Part shown: piece by piece, positions 35,614-47,096 of the stretch
How the letters are laid out: every line of letters begins with the position of its first letter
Position numbering within the stretch: the first letter of the stretch is position 1
From: Pimelobacter simplex
Lineage (GTDB): Bacteria > Actinomycetota > Actinomycetes > Propionibacteriales > Nocardioidaceae
Direction of reading: 5' to 3'
Length of the DNA: 64,000 nt
NCBI RefSeq assembly: GCF_024662235.1
Contig: NZ_CP096276.1
Location: 248,001-312,000 of the forward strand
Position numbers and translations under genes: made by a program
The notes under the pieces: generated by a model
Databases searched by the model: none
Seen by the model: only the letters and a program-made list of their open reading frames with translations
Told to the model about the DNA's origin: nothing

Positions 35614-38600
35614 ATGACCAGCACGCTGACCCGCACCGTGACTCCCGACCGGCCCTCCGTCAGCGGCGACCCGGCGCGACGCGTCGACTGGCGCCGCCTG
35701 CGGACCCCGGCCGCGGGCTTCGCGGTGTCCGCGGTCGCGGTCGCCGCGCTGGGCCAGGCGCTGGGCACGGTGGTGGCCGGCCGGCTGGCCGACCACCCGA
35801 CCGCGGCGCTCGTGGGCTGGCTGACGTTCTTCGTGGTGGGTGCGGCCGCGGTCGACACCGCGGGCCGGGTCGTGTGGGCCGGTGTCGTCGACCGGGCCGA
35901 GGGCCGGCTGCGCGGTGACCTGCTCAGTGCAGCGCTCCAGCAGCCGCTGCCGCACCTGACCGAGCAGGCCGTCGGCGAGGTCCTCGACCGCGTCGACGAC
36001 GACACCCACGAGGTCGGCACCCTGCTGCGCCAGCAGATCTGGATGGCGATGCGCACTGCCTTCGCCGCGGTGCCGATGTGGCTCGTCGCCGGCTTCACCT
36101 GGTGGCCGGCGTTCGTGCTGTTCCCGCTCACCGGCGCCCTCGCGGTGTGGGTGATGCGGCCCTACCTGTCCGAGATCGCGCGCCGCAAGGTGATCGAGGA
36201 GGCGGCCTGGACCGATCACGCCGCCGCGCTCGAAGAGGGCGTCGCGGGCCGCGACGACCTGCGCACGAGCCTGGGCCAGGCGTTCGCCGTACGGCGGCTC
36301 GCGCGGCTCTCGGCCGACGTCCACGAGAAGTTCCGCCGGGTCCTCGTCGTCGAGGCGCGCCTCGCCGTGCGGGTGGGTCTGATGCTGCACGGCCTGCTCG
36401 TCGCGATCGCGATCGCCGGCGTGCTGCTGGTCAGCGGCGACCACCTGGGCGTGGCCCGGCTGGTGACGCTCTTCCTGGTGACCACGATCTTCGTGGGCCA
36501 GATCAACAACCTCGCCCACCAGCTCCCCGACATCCAGGCGGGCCTGGGCGCGGTGCTGCGGCTGCGCCAGCTGCTCGCCGTCGAGGCCGAGCCGGTCGGC
36601 GGCGAGCCGGTCCCCGGCGGGGCGCTCGACCTGCGCATCCGGCACCTCGACTTCTCCTACGTCGAGGGCTCGTTCGCGCTGCGCGATGTCGACCTCTACG
36701 TCGAGGCCGGGCACACCCTCGCCCTGGTCGGCCGCACCGGCTCGGGCAAGTCGACCCTCGCCTCGCTGCTCTCGCGCGCGGCCGAGCCGCCGCCGGGCAC
36801 GATCTTCCTCGGCGGGGCCGACATCACCGCCCTCGACCTGCACGAGCTGCGCCGCCGGGTCGGCGTGGTCACCCAGCGCACCGAGATCCTGGCCGGCACG
36901 CTCGCCGACAACATCGCGCTGTTCGCGCCGGTGCCCCGCGCGGAAGTCGAGGCCGCCGTCGACGAGCTCGGCCTCACCGACTGGGTCGCGGGCCTGCCCG
37001 ACGGCCTCGACACGCTGCTCGGCCCCGGCGGCACCATGCTGTCGGCCGGCGAGGAGCAGCTCGTCGCGTTCGCCCGGCTGCTCGTGCGCCACGTCCAGGT
37101 CGTCGTCCTCGACGAGGCCACGGCGCGGATGGACCCGGTCACCGAGGCCCGTGTGGTCGCGGCCGCCGACCGGCTGATCAGCGGGCGTACGGGCATCCTG
37201 GTCGCCCACCGGCTCAGCACGATCGAGCGCGCCGAGTCGGTCGCCGTCCTCGACCACGGACAGGTCATCCAGCACGGCCCGCGCGACGAGCTCGCCCTGG
37301 TCGACGGGCCCTTCCGCCGGCTGCTCGAGGCCAGCGACACCGAGGGCTTCGCCGACCCCGAGCCCGATGCCGAGGCGGAGCCCGACGCGTCCGGGGTCGG
37401 CGGGCGCCGCCGTACCGGTACGCCGCCGGAGCGCCCCGAGGTCGGCGCGGGCTCGTCGCTGGCCAAGGGCACCTGGAAGGCCTTCTGGGTCCGCCCGTGG
37501 TGGGGCGCCTGGTCGGTCGTGCTCTTCCTCGGCGGCTCGATCTTCGCCCCGCTCGGCGCGATCACCGGCTTCCTCTGGGGCCAGGTGGTCCAACGGCTCG
37601 AGGCGGGGGAGTCGGTCACCACGCTGACGGTGCTCCTCGCGGTCAGCCTGCTCGTCGCGCCGATCCTGCTCGCCGACGCCTTCCGCCGCTACCCGCGGTG
37701 GTGGATCGAGGTGATGCTGCGGGTGCGGATGAGCGTGCTGCTCGGCCAGGTCCGCCCACACCGGCTGCCGCGCACGCCTCCCGGTGAGGTGGTCGCGCGG
37801 TCGATGGACGCCGACCGCTACGCGCGCTACGCCGACCGCTGGGTCGACTTCACCAACGGCCTGCTCATCGCCGGCATCACCATGCTCGCCGGCGGCACCT
37901 GGCTGGCCGGCGCGGTCCTCCTCGTCGTCATGCTCACCAGCGCGCTCGCCTCGTCGATCGGCCGCCCGATCGCGGGCCGCTCGGCCGCGCAGTCGTCGGC
38001 CGCGCGGGCCCGGTTCGGCCGGGCCGTGGTCTCGGCCGTCGAGTCGGCGCGCACGGTCAAGCTGGCCGGGCGTACGCCGCACGTCCACGCCCACCTGCGC
38101 AAGGTCGACGACGGCCGGGTCGAGGCGGCCGTGTTCGAGCACCGCGTCCAGGCGGTCCTCGACGGCGTACCGATCGTCATGGTCCAGGTCGGCGTCGTCG
38201 CCTCCTGGGCGCTCTACCTCTGGGACGTCTGGGGCCTGGCGACCGCGCTGCTCGTCTCCACCGCGGTCAACGGGTTCGACTGGTTCGGCCGGGTGGCCGG
38301 TGCCGTGGTCACCGAGGCGCCGGGCACGCGCGCCTGGCAGCAGGTCACCTCGGAGTTCGCCGGCGGCACCGACCTGATGGACGTCCCCGCCGACGTCGAC
38401 CTGGTCGCCGGTACGGCGCCCGACCCGGTCGCGCCCGGACGGGTCCGCCTCGACCGGCTCGAGCTCCACGACTACGTCGCCGTCCACGACGACGGCACGG
38501 TCGGCGCCGACCGGGTCACGCTCAGCGTGGCCCGCGGCGAGCTCGTGCTGCTCGTGGGCCAGGTCGGCTCGGGCAAGTCGAGCCTGCTGTCCTCGCTGGC

Positions 38601-39125
38601 CGGCCTGATCGACCACCGCGGCTCGCTGCGCTGGAACGGCGAGGAGGTCGCGGACCCCGAGACCTTCCTGCGCCCCAGCCAGGTCGCCCACGTCGCCCAG
38701 GTGCCGCGGGTGCTGTCGGGCACGTTCGCCGACAACATCCTGCTCGGTCACGACCGGCCCATCGACCAGCCGCTGGCCACCGCCCGGCTCACCGCCGACG
38801 TCGCCGACGCCGGCGGACCCGACGCGGTCATCGGGCACCGCGGCGTCCGCCTCTCCGGCGGCCAGGTGCAGCGCCTGGCGCTGGCCCGGGCGCTCGCCGC
38901 CGACGCCGAGCTGCTGCTCGCCGACGACGTGTCGAGCGCACTCGACGCCGCGACCGAGATCGAGCTGTGGGCGGCGCTGCGCGAGCGGCACACCACGGTG
39001 ATCGGGGCGACCTCCAAGCGGGCGGCGCTGGCCCAGGCCGACCGGGTCGTCGTCCTGGTCGACGGAAGGGTCGCCGCGGAGGGCCCCTGGTCGGACCTCG
39101 TGACCGAGTGGGGACACTTGGCCGG

Positions 39126-39129
<4 letters not shown>
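35614..39129 (+). CDS. Double (TMD-NBD-TMD-NBD) ABC exporter
   Basis: Protein of 1,171 residues, two complete ABC half-exporters in one chain. The first ATPase (near residues 330-590) has Walker A GRTGSGKST, signature LSAGEEQL, Walker B with catalytic Glu (VVVLDEATARMD) and an H-loop (LVAHRLS). The second (near 930-1165) has GQVGSGKSS, LSGGQVQR and Walker B LLLADDVSSALD, where Asp replaces the catalytic Glu. Its H-loop region reads GATSKRA, lacking the usual His. One ATP site is therefore probably degenerate, as in many asymmetric exporters. Substrate unknown. The stop overlaps the MFS gene start (GTGA), so the two transporters are co-translated. Confidence 0.92.
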
Positions 39130-42188
<3,059 letters not shown>

Positions 42189-42189
<1 letters not shown>

Positions 42190-42695
42190 TGCCGGTGATC
42201 GGCGTCGCCATCGCGATACCGGAGCCGTGGGCCTCCGAGCTCTACGACTACCGGCTGCGCATCGGCGACCCGACCGCCGAGGGCGTCCCGAGCCACGTCA
42301 CGCTGATCCCGCCCACCGAGGTGGCCGGCGGGCTCGACGAGATCGAGGCGCACCTGGAGACCGCCGCGGCCCAGGTCGCGCCCTTCCGTGTGCATCTGCG
42401 CGGGACGGGTACCTTCCGGCCCGTGTCGCCCGTCGTCTTCGTGAGCCTCGCCGAGGGGATCTCCCAGTGCGAGCAGCTCGCCGACGCCGTACGGCAGGGG
42501 CCGCTCGCCGTCGAGCTGCACTTCCCGTACCACCCGCACGTCACCATCGCCCACCACCTCGACGACCCGACCCTCGACCGGGCGTTCGCCGACCTCGCCG
42601 AGTTCGAGTGCTCGTTCGAGGTCACCGACTTCCACCTCTACGTCCATGACGAGCAGGAGGGTTGGCGGGCCACCCGCACCTTCGCGCTGTCATGA
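42189..42695 (+). CDS. 2'-5' RNA ligase/2H phosphoesterase family protein
   Basis: Protein of 168 residues with the two HxT motifs of the 2H phosphoesterase fold: SHVTLIPP near residue 35 and HPHVTIAHH near residue 117. These place two histidines in a bilobal site that handles 2',3'-cyclic or 2'-5' phosphate bonds of RNA. The ATG overlaps the trpS stop by one base (TGATG), and the end overlaps yihY (ATGA). Operon coupling to a tRNA synthetase suggests a role in tRNA or RNA end processing, by inference. Confidence 0.85.
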
Positions 42696-43741
42696 GCCTG
42701 GTCGAGCGAGTGAAGGCGAAGGTCGCGGACGCCCGCGACCGGTGGCCGCTCGTCGACCACGCGGTCCGGATGCAGGAGCACTACAGCGCCGTCCAGGGCA
42801 GCCAGCAGGCCGGCGGGGTGACCTACTTCGGGTTCCTGTCGGTCTTCCCGATCCTGGCGCTGGCCTTCTTCGCCGTCGGCTACATCGCCGACGTCTTCCC
42901 CGATGCGAACGAGTCGCTGGAGAAGGCGATCAACGAGGTCCTCCCGGGTCTGGTCGGCGGCGGCGACGGCCAGGTCAACATCGCCGACGTCCAGAACGCG
43001 GCCGGCACGGTCGGGCTGATCGGTCTCCTCGGCGTCCTGTACGCCGGCCTCGGCTGGCTCTCCTCGCTGCAGTCGGCGCTCGTGGTGATCTTCGAGCTGC
43101 CCGCGCGGCTGCGCCCCAACTTCGTGATCGGCAAGGTCCGCGACCTGGTCAGCCTGGCCGTGCTGGGGGTGGTGCTGCTCTCCAGCGTCGGCCTCTCGGC
43201 GGTCCTGACCCGGACCTCGCGGGCCGTGCTCGACGTCCTCCACGTCGGCGCCGAGCTGGGCTGGCTGGTGACCCTGGTCGCGCTGGCCCTCGGCCTGGCC
43301 GCCTCGGCCCTGCTGTTCTTCCTGATGTTCCGGCTGCTGGCCCGCCCGCCGCTGCCCTCGCGCGCGCTGTGGTCGGGGGCCTGGCTCGGCGCGATCGGGT
43401 TCGAGGTGCTCAAGCAGCTCTCCGGGCTGCTGTTGACCGGCACCCGCGGGCAGCCGGCCTTCCAGGCGTTCGGGATCGCGCTGATCCTGCTGGTCTGGAT
43501 CAACTACTTCTCCCGGGTCGTCCTCTACGCCGCTGCGTGGGCCCAGACCAGCCCGCTGGCCGAGCGCCCGCCGGCGCCGGCGCCCGCCGCCGCGGCCATC
43601 GCCGCGGCCTCGACACCCCGGCCGGGCGGCGTGGGCGAGCCGGCACCCCCGGCGCCGCCCCTGCCCCGGCTGGCGTCGTTCCTCGCCGGAGGCGCGCTTG
43701 GGGTCCTGCTCACACTCCTGGGCCGCCGCCGGCGGCCGTGA
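42692..43741 (+). CDS. YihY/virulence factor BrkB family membrane protein
   Basis: Protein of 349 residues with about six membrane helices, matching the YihY (formerly RNase BN) family: GGVTYFGFLSVFPILALAFF near the N-terminus and FQAFGIALILLVWINYFSRV near the end of the core. A C-terminal Ala/Pro-rich cytoplasmic tail ends in a final hydrophobic stretch (GGALGVLLTLLG) and RRRR. ATG 42692 overlaps the preceding stop (ATGA). The molecular role of the family is not established; RNase activity was withdrawn for E. coli YihY. Confidence 0.9.
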   Translation: MSLVERVKAKVADARDRWPLVDHAVRMQEHYSAVQGSQQAGGVTYFGFLSVFPILALAFFAVGYIADVFPDANESLEKAINEVLPGLVGGGDGQVNIADVQNAAGTVGLIGLLGVLYAGLGWLSSLQSALVVIFELPARLRPNFVIGKVRDLVSLAVLGVVLLSSVGLSAVLTRTSRAVLDVLHVGAELGWLVTLVALALGLAASALLFFLMFRLLARPPLPSRALWSGAWLGAIGFEVLKQLSGLLLTGTRGQPAFQAFGIALILLVWINYFSRVVLYAAAWAQTSPLAERPPAPAPAAAAIAAASTPRPGGVGEPAPPAPPLPRLASFLAGGALGVLLTLLGRRRRP

Positions 43742-43764
43742 GAGCGGCGCGTGGAGCGGTCTGG

Positions 43765-43770
43765 GACACT
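43765..43770 (+). promoter_or_regulatory. -10-like element (GACACT) before the SCO4848-like gene
   Basis: GACACT ends 6 bases before the GTG at 43777, the same geometry as other leaderless starts here, although the first base is not T. Confidence 0.4.
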
Positions 43771-43776
43771 GGCCCG

Positions 43777-44004
43777 GTGAAGTTCGAGCGCAAGCACGCC
43801 CTCCTGCTCCTGGCCGTGGCCGCCTGGAACGTCTTCTCCTTCGGCAACTTCGCCAAGAACCTCTACCAGGCCTACGACGCCGGTGAGGACCGGGCGACCG
43901 GCTACTGGGTCGCCCACACCGTCCTCATCGTCGTGAACTTCGTGATCGCCGGCCTCCTCGGCTCGCTGGGCTGGAAGGCGCTGCGCGCGTCCAAGGACGC
44001 CTGA
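43777..44004 (+). CDS. SCO4848-family small membrane protein
   Basis: Protein of 75 residues with two membrane helices (HALLLLAVAAWNVFSFGNFA; TVLIVVNFVIAGLLGSLGW) separated by NLYQAYDAGEDRATGYWVAH. This matches the SCO4848-like family, which is conserved across actinobacteria and of unknown function. GTG 43777 is 6 bases after GACACT. It lies between the trpS operon and the copper cluster and may be transcribed alone. Confidence 0.8.
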   Translation: MKFERKHALLLLAVAAWNVFSFGNFAKNLYQAYDAGEDRATGYWVAHTVLIVVNFVIAGLLGSLGWKALRASKDA

Positions 44005-44009
44005 GCCCG

Positions 44010-44618
44010 ATGACCTCCGGACCTGCCGCACGGGCACGGGCGCGCGCCCGGCGCTTCCGGCAGGTCCGCGGCGCCGTCGCGGGCTGCGTGGCGGCCTTCG
44101 GCGCCCTCGTCGCGCACGTGGCGGCGGGCGGCTCGGTCGAGCTGGTTCCCGGGCTGGTGGTGACCGCCGTGGCGCTGCCGATGGCGGTGGTGCTGACCCC
44201 CGGTGACGCGGTCGGGCTGCCCCGGATCGGGGCGACCGCGCTCGTCGCCCAGGCGCTCGGTCACCTGTGCCTGATGATGGCGCCCGCCGGCGAGCACGCC
44301 CACGGCCACCACGCCGGGACGTCGCTGGCCGGGCCCGCGGCGCCGTCCCCGGCGATGTTCGCCCTGCACGCCCTGGTCGCGATCGCGACCGTCGCCGTCG
44401 CCGCCGGGATCGACCGGGCCGCGCTCGACGTCGTCCGGGCCGCGGCCGGCTGGCTGCTGCCGCTGCTGCTCGCGGTCGTGGCCCCCGTCGTCGGCTACCG
44501 GGCCCGCGTCCTGGTCCGGGTACGCCGGCTGCGCGGCCGGCTCGCCGTCCGGACCGGCCGGCCCCGGGCCCCGCCGCGGTGGGGCTCGACCCTCGCCCTT
44601 CCCGGCGTCGCACGCTGA
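44010..44618 (+). CDS. His-rich polytopic membrane protein of the copper cluster
   Basis: Protein of 202 residues with about four membrane helices and a histidine cluster (EHAHGHHAG) in the extracytoplasmic loop between helices 3 and 4, a likely metal-binding site. The C-terminus is Arg-rich and cytoplasmic. It starts 5 bp after the preceding gene and opens the run of PCuAC, DyP, CopC and CopD genes. Family not firmly recognised; a role in copper handling is inferred from the His cluster and neighbours. Confidence 0.65.
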   Translation: MTSGPAARARARARRFRQVRGAVAGCVAAFGALVAHVAAGGSVELVPGLVVTAVALPMAVVLTPGDAVGLPRIGATALVAQALGHLCLMMAPAGEHAHGHHAGTSLAGPAAPSPAMFALHALVAIATVAVAAGIDRAALDVVRAAAGWLLPLLLAVVAPVVGYRARVLVRVRRLRGRLAVRTGRPRAPPRWGSTLALPGVAR

Positions 44619-44683
44619 CCCTTCGGTGGCGCGCGCGCCTCTTCCCGCGCGCTGACGCGCGCCCACCGAACGGAACCGAACTC

Positions 44684-45223
44684 ATGAAGAAGCACCTCTG
44701 CGCGGCGGTCCTGACCGCCGCCCTCGTCCCCGCGCTCGCCGCCTGCGGCAGCGGGACCGAGGACGCCCGCGACCAGGCGCCCTCGGGCAGCCCGACCAGC
44801 GGCAGCCCCACCACGGCCGAGGCCGCGCTCACCGTGACCGACCCGTGGGTCAAGGCCGCCCCCAGCGGCATGACCGCGGCCTTCGGGACCCTCGTCAACG
44901 AGGGCACCAGCGACCTCACGGTCGCCTCGGCGAGCACCGACGTCAACGAGATGACCGAGCTGCACGAGACCGTCGAGAACGAGGACGGCTCGATGGCGAT
45001 GCGGCCCAAGGAGGGCGGCTTCGTCATCCCGGCCGGCGGCTCGCTCACGCTCCAGCCCGGCGGCGACCACCTCATGCTCATGGGGCTCACCAAGCCCCTG
45101 GAGGCGGGCAGCACGGTGACGATCACGCTCACCCTCGGCGACGGGACGAGCACCGAGGTCGAGGCCACCGTCAAGGCCTTCGACGGCGCCGACGAGAAGT
45201 ACCAGAGCGGCGGCGAGAGCTGA
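44684..45223 (+). CDS. PCuAC-type copper chaperone, lipoprotein
   Basis: Protein of 179 residues. Signal KHLCAAVLTAALVPALAACG with lipobox LAAC, a Ser/Pro/Thr linker, then the PCuAC cupredoxin-like domain (DPWVKAAPSGMTAAFGTLVN). The Cu(I) site follows the pattern H-x(10)-M...H-x-M: LHETVENEDGSMAM then GDHLMLMGL. Such chaperones deliver Cu(I) to cytochrome oxidase or to copper enzymes outside the membrane (ECuC in Streptomyces lividans). The stop overlaps the DyP start by one base. Confidence 0.88.
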   Translation: MKKHLCAAVLTAALVPALAACGSGTEDARDQAPSGSPTSGSPTTAEAALTVTDPWVKAAPSGMTAAFGTLVNEGTSDLTVASASTDVNEMTELHETVENEDGSMAMRPKEGGFVIPAGGSLTLQPGGDHLMLMGLTKPLEAGSTVTITLTLGDGTSTEVEATVKAFDGADEKYQSGGES

Positions 45224-46518
45224 TGGCCGGCGGTCCCCGGTGGGACCGCCGGCGCGTCCTCCGCACCGGCGCCGCCGCGTTCGGCGGTGCCGGTGCCGGG
45301 TGGAGCGCGTCCGCCCTCGTGGCGAACGGCTCCGCCGCAGCGGCGCCCCCGGACGGTCCGACCCGCGTGGTCGGCCCGTCCGCGGGCGCGGAGACCGTGC
45401 CGGTCGTCGGCACCCACCAGCCCGGGGTCGACACGGCGCCCCAGGCCCACCTCGCCCTGGTCGGCTGGAACCTGCGCCCGGGCGCGGGCGCGGTCGGGCT
45501 GACCCGGATGATGCGCCTGCTCAGCGACGACGCCGCCCGGCTCGCGACCGGGACGGCGGCGCTGGCCGACACCGAGCCCGAGCTCGCCGCGCACCCGGCC
45601 CGGCTGACGGTCACCTTCGGCTTCGGGCCGCGGGTGCTGCGCGAGCTCGTGCCGGCGGCCCGGCGGCCCCGCCTCGACGAGCTGCCGGCGTTCGACCGGG
45701 ACCGGCTCGACCCGCGCTGGGGCCAGAGCGATGTCGTCGCCCAGATCTGCTGCGACGACCCGACCACGCTCGCCCACGCCCGGCGGATGCTCGTCAAGGA
45801 CGCCCGCACCTTCGCCGAGGTGCACTGGATCCAGAGCGGCTTCCGCACCGCGCGCGGCACCGTCCCCGACGGCACCACGATGCGCAACCTGATGGGTCAG
45901 GTCGACGGGACGGTCAACCTCGCGCCGGCCGAGCCGGACTTCGACGGGCTCGTGTGGGCCGCGGGCGACCCGGCGTTCGCGGGCGGCACCTTCCTCGTCG
46001 TACGCCGGATCCGGATGCAGCTCGACAAGTGGGACCGGGTCGACCGGGTCGGCCGTGAGGTCGTGGTCGGCCGCCGGCTCGACACCGGTGCGCCGCTAAC
46101 CGGGAAGCAGGAGTTCGACGAGCCGGACTTCGCCGCCACCGACCGGTTCGGCTTCCCGGTGATCGACCCGGCCAGCCACATCGCCCGGGCGCGCAGCGAC
46201 GACCGGCGCGAGCGCTTCCTGCGCCGCGCCTACAGCTATGCCGAGCCCGACCCGGCCCGCAGCACCGGGGAGGACAGCGGACTGGTGTTCCTGGCGTTCG
46301 CCGCGGACCCGGCCCGGCAGTTCGTGCCCATCCAGCGCCGCCTCGACGAGCTCGACCGGCTCAACGAGTGGGTGGTCGCGATCGGGTCCGCCGTCTATGC
46401 GATCCCGCCTGCCGCACCGCAAGGTGGGTACGTGGGCCAGCAGCTGCTCGAAGGCACCAGCACCACCGGCACCACCGGCACCACCAGCGACACCCCGGGG
46501 GAGAAGTCACCATCATGA
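45223..46518 (+). CDS. Tat-exported DyP-type heme peroxidase (DtpA/EfeB-like)
   Basis: Protein of 431 residues. The N-terminus has a twin-arginine signal (DRRRVLRTGAAAFGGAGAGW). The peroxidase domain shows the GxxDG motif (MGQVDGTVN) with the distal Asp, a distal Arg in RIRMQLDKWDRVDR, and the probable proximal heme His in PASHIARARS. In S. lividans a Tat-exported DyP (DtpA) is encoded with copper chaperones and supports maturation of a copper oxidase; this gene sits between PCuAC and CopC genes with one- and four-base overlaps. The C-terminus has a short Gly/Thr repeat (TTGTTGTT). Confidence 0.9.
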   Translation: MAGGPRWDRRRVLRTGAAAFGGAGAGWSASALVANGSAAAAPPDGPTRVVGPSAGAETVPVVGTHQPGVDTAPQAHLALVGWNLRPGAGAVGLTRMMRLLSDDAARLATGTAALADTEPELAAHPARLTVTFGFGPRVLRELVPAARRPRLDELPAFDRDRLDPRWGQSDVVAQICCDDPTTLAHARRMLVKDARTFAEVHWIQSGFRTARGTVPDGTTMRNLMGQVDGTVNLAPAEPDFDGLVWAAGDPAFAGGTFLVVRRIRMQLDKWDRVDRVGREVVVGRRLDTGAPLTGKQEFDEPDFAATDRFGFPVIDPASHIARARSDDRRERFLRRAYSYAEPDPARSTGEDSGLVFLAFAADPARQFVPIQRRLDELDRLNEWVVAIGSAVYAIPPAAPQGGYVGQQLLEGTSTTGTTGTTSDTPGEKSPS

Positions 46519-47096
46519 GGAAGCACGCGCGGCTCGCCGCGCTCGCCACGGCGCTCGTCGCCGTCCTGGCGGCGGGCTGGAACCTGCCCGCCTCGGCGCA
46601 CGCGTCGCTGGTCTCCAGCGACCCGGCGGCCGGGCAGCGGTTCGACGCCCTGCCCGCGCAGGTCCGGCTCGAGTTCAGCGAGCCGATCAGCGCGCCGGCG
46701 TACGTCGTGGTCACCGCGCCGGACGGCTCCCGGGCCGACCAGGGCGAGGTCCGCATCGACGACGCCGTGGTGAGCGTGGCGCTGGGCGGGTCCGCCCCCG
46801 AGGGCACCTACAGCGCCGCCTTCCGGGTCGTCTCCGAGGACGGGCACCCGGTCACCGGCCGGATCGTGTTCGTGGTCGGCGACGGGCCGCTCGACGAGAA
46901 GGGCCCCTCGGCCTCGGCCCCGGCCGATGCCGCGACGCCGGACCCCGCCGGGTCCAGCCGGACGCCCGACGCCCGCGACGACGGTGCCGACGGCGACGGC
47001 GGCCTCTCGCTGGGCCAGGTCCAGGTGGGCGTCGCGGTCGCCCTGTTCGCGGTGGCCGGTGGGCTGCTCCTGTGGAGCCGGCGGCGGTCCCGGTGA
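46515..47096 (+). CDS. copC: CopC-domain periplasmic copper-binding protein
   Basis: Protein of 193 residues. A cleavable signal (ATALVAVLAAGWNLPASA) puts His at the mature N-terminus (AHASLVSSDPAAGQ), the first Cu(II) ligand of CopC. The second conserved His lies in SEDGHPVTGRIVFVV. A Ser/Pro/Asp-rich linker leads to a C-terminal membrane anchor (VGVAVALFAVAGGLLLW) with a positive tail. ATG 46515 overlaps the DyP stop, and the end overlaps copD (GTGA). It would capture copper for import by CopD or storage at the cell surface. Confidence 0.92.
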   Translation: MRKHARLAALATALVAVLAAGWNLPASAHASLVSSDPAAGQRFDALPAQVRLEFSEPISAPAYVVVTAPDGSRADQGEVRIDDAVVSVALGGSAPEGTYSAAFRVVSEDGHPVTGRIVFVVGDGPLDEKGPSASAPADAATPDPAGSSRTPDARDDGADGDGGLSLGQVQVGVAVALFAVAGGLLLWSRRRSR

